Positions 62,558-64,000 of a stretch of DNA of 64,000 nucleotides are shown one piece after another. Below the pieces are notes generated by a model. It made no database searches. It was not told where the DNA came from and saw only the letters and a list, made by a program, of their open reading frames with translations. Position numbers and translations under genes: made by a program. This stretch comes from Roseimaritima sediminicola. Lineage in GTDB: Bacteria; Planctomycetota; Planctomycetia; Pirellulales; Pirellulaceae. The DNA lies in contig NZ_WIAD01000006.1 in NCBI RefSeq assembly GCF_009618275.1, positions 135,577 through 199,576 on the forward strand, given 5' to 3'. Position 1 is the first letter of the stretch, and each line of letters opens with the position of its first letter.

Positions 62558-64000
62558 TCAGCGGTTCCTTCTGCCACGCCCCTTGCCGTCCTTGTCGTCG
62601 TCCTGGGCTCTGGCCAAGAACACGTCGACCATCTCAAACCCGGCGATGGCCTGATCCCAGATCGTCCGTGCGGACAATTCCGTGGGCGTGCTGCGAGTTT
62701 TCGCTTTGGAATCTACTTCGCTGTAGCTAGCCGACAGAACGTCACGAAGATCATTCACGGCAAACTTCAGGAACAAATCGTCGTGGCCGTCACCATCGAC
62801 GTCCATGACTTTCCAACGCAACGGATTGGCACCGGCGAAAACCACGGAACTGGGATCGATTTGGGAACCGGTCAGCTGGGCCGTACCCCACAGCGTAATC
62901 GAGACCTTGCCATTGCTGCCCAGATTGATACGGCGGCTGTCCAGCGCATACTCGACGTTCAGCGTGCCGGACTGGACGGTCACTGTCACTGTGGCGGAAT
63001 CCCGTCCACCCTGCCCATCCCGAACTTCATAGATGAACGAGTCTTCGCCGGAAAAGCCGGCGACCGGCGTGTAGGTGAGCGTACCGTCGGCGTTGACAGC
63101 GGCGGAACCGTTGGCCGGTTGCGAAGCGAGCGAGACCGCCAAAGTGTCGCCGTCGACATCTCCGTCATTGCTCAACACGTCGATCGTGATGGCGGTGTCC
63201 TGCGACGTGGTTGTTGCGTCCGCGTTGGCCACCGGGGGATCATTCACCGGGTTTACCATAACGGAGACTTCGGCCGTGTCGCTGGCACCACTGGCGTCGC
63301 GAACCTCGTAGCGGAATGTATCGCTGCCGTGGAAGTTTGCCGCGGGCGTGTAAGTGATCCAACCGTGGGCATCGACCACCGCGGTGCCATGAGCAGCCTG
63401 ACCGTCGAGCGTTACGGTCAGGTCGCTGTCGTCGAGGTCGACGTCATTGCCCAGGACATCGATCGTGACGGTCGTGTCTTCCGGGGTGGTCGCCGAGTCG
63501 TCGCTGGCCCTGGGAGCGTCGTTGACGGGGACGACCGTGACGGTGACCACGGCCTTGTCGCTGGCCTGCTGGGGATCGGAAAGCGAGTAGGCGAACGAGT
63601 CGATGCCGGAGAAGTTGGCAACAGGCGTATAAGTGATGGAACCGTCGAGATTTAATTGCAAGGAACCTGCAGAGGGCTGTTCGTGAATGGCCACCGACAA
63701 TGCGTCCCCATCGACGTCGCCGTCATTGTCCAAGACATCGATCGAGATCGGGGTGTCTTCATTCGTCGTCACGGCGTCGTCGACGGCGACAGGCGTGTCA
63801 TTGACAGACGCGACCGTGATGGTGATGGTGGCCGTATTGGCGCCGCCGGCCCCGTCGTCGATTTGGTACGTGAGGGAATCGGTCCCGTGGAAATTAAGGT
63901 TCGGCGTGTAGACGATGTCGCCGTCACCGTTAATCGTCGCCGAACCGTTGGTCGGGTCGGCGACCTGCGAAACGGTTAGAGTGTCGCCGTCGATGTCGCT
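62558..64000 (-). CDS. Tandem Ig/cadherin-like repeat surface protein (3' part, N-terminus beyond window)
   Basis: The minus-strand frame is open from the right edge of the window to a stop at 62558, giving about 480 residues of C-terminal sequence. It holds four to five copies of a repeat of about 95 residues. Each unit has NDxP(V/R)A, (T)xEDT, IDVLxNDxDxDGD, a GSxxxNxDGTxTYTPxxxFxGxDSFxYxVxDxxG core and TVTVTV, the 'tandem-95'/Ig-like fold with acidic calcium-binding turns. The last 115 residues (SRRINLGSNGKVSITLWGTA, DVDGDGHDDLFLKF) form a different domain with an EF-like Asp loop and a basic tail (KDGKGRGRRNR). Probably a large secreted or cell-surface adhesin-like protein. Confidence 0.85.
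   Translation of the reverse strand, partial: SDIDGDTLTVSQVADPTNGSATINGDGDIVYTPNLNFHGTDSLTYQIDDGAGGANTATITITVASVNDTPVAVDDAVTTNEDTPISIDVLDNDGDVDGDALSVAIHEQPSAGSLQLNLDGSITYTPVANFSGIDSFAYSLSDPQQASDKAVVTVTVVPVNDAPRASDDSATTPEDTTVTIDVLGNDVDLDDSDLTVTLDGQAAHGTAVVDAHGWITYTPAANFHGSDTFRYEVRDASGASDTAEVSVMVNPVNDPPVANADATTTSQDTAITIDVLSNDGDVDGDTLAVSLASQPANGSAAVNADGTLTYTPVAGFSGEDSFIYEVRDGQGGRDSATVTVTVQSGTLNVEYALDSRRINLGSNGKVSITLWGTAQLTGSQIDPSSVVFAGANPLRWKVMDVDGDGHDDLFLKFAVNDLRDVLSASYSEVDSKAKTRSTPTELSARTIWDQAIAGFEMVDVFLARAQDDDKDGKGRGRRNR

Noticed and set aside
62429..63655. 408-residue plus-strand frame with internal repeats
   Set aside because: Its repeats are the complement of the Ig/cadherin-like repeats on the other strand.

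Overview
The window is about 64 kb of high-GC bacterial chromosome. It looks like Planctomycetota, most likely the Pirellulaceae (Rhodopirellula/Roseimaritima type); that placement is inference. The evidence is the set of planctomycete-typical families: a PVC-type membrane-bound dehydrogenase, DUF1549/DUF1553 cytochrome proteins paired with DUF1501, a DUF1592 cytochrome protein paired with DUF1552, a BBP2-type porin, a DUF5684 membrane protein and an 'NPYQPP' N-terminus. Intergenic spacers are also filled with short hairpin repeats. I see no rRNA, tRNA, CRISPR array, prophage or insertion sequence.

Layout. 1-2.3 kb: 5' part of a PVC-type dehydrogenase gene (minus strand), leaving the window on the left. 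2.7-4.5 kb: an anti-sigma-like membrane protein and a small membrane protein. 4.8-7 kb: sucC-sucD (succinyl-CoA synthetase). 7-9.2 kb: a secreted sugar isomerase-like protein and an adenylate kinase-like protein (minus). 9.4-16.7 kb: a complete phosphate module in the order phoR-pstS-pstC-pstA-pstB-phoU-phoB, all plus strand. 16.8-20 kb: a metallophosphoesterase, SixA and a PQQ-type propeller. 20-29 kb: two back-to-back planctomycete cytochrome/Tat-protein pairs on the minus strand. 29.2-29.5 kb: the remains of a toxin-antitoxin pair overgrown by repeats. 29.6-34.7 kb: an SDR, a LarA-like protein, FabZ, FabI, XerC and a small conserved protein. 34.7-39.5 kb: a lipoprotein, a secreted protein, UvrB and a single-domain response regulator. 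39.7-46.2 kb: a 2157-residue exported protein of unknown function. 46.3-53.2 kb: RuvX, a HEAT-type secreted protein, a BBP2 porin, a DUF5684/terpenoid-cyclase-fold protein and a small membrane protein. 53.2-64 kb: AroB, a ThuA-like protein, a two-module YcxB-like protein, a nucleotide-transporter-like protein, a beta-helix/SGNH fusion, SpeA, and the 3' part of a tandem Ig/cadherin-like surface protein that leaves the window on the right.

The most distinctive content outside genes is repeat DNA. At least five hairpin families (called A to E here) lie in spacers, and families B and E have also entered reading frames: two E units code for 18 residues of a cytochrome protein, and B units form the N-terminus of the antitoxin remnant. 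Separately, heptamer microsatellites (GGTTGAT, AACAACT, AAATCTC types) sit directly against the ends of several genes. Six genes carry a TAG stop followed at once by a G/T-rich TTG(GT)TTG run, and a (CAAATCT)n run replaces the normal ribosome-binding region of aroB.

All functional calls come from reading motifs by eye. Family assignments with clear catalytic motifs are firm. Those resting on overall resemblance are marked as such.
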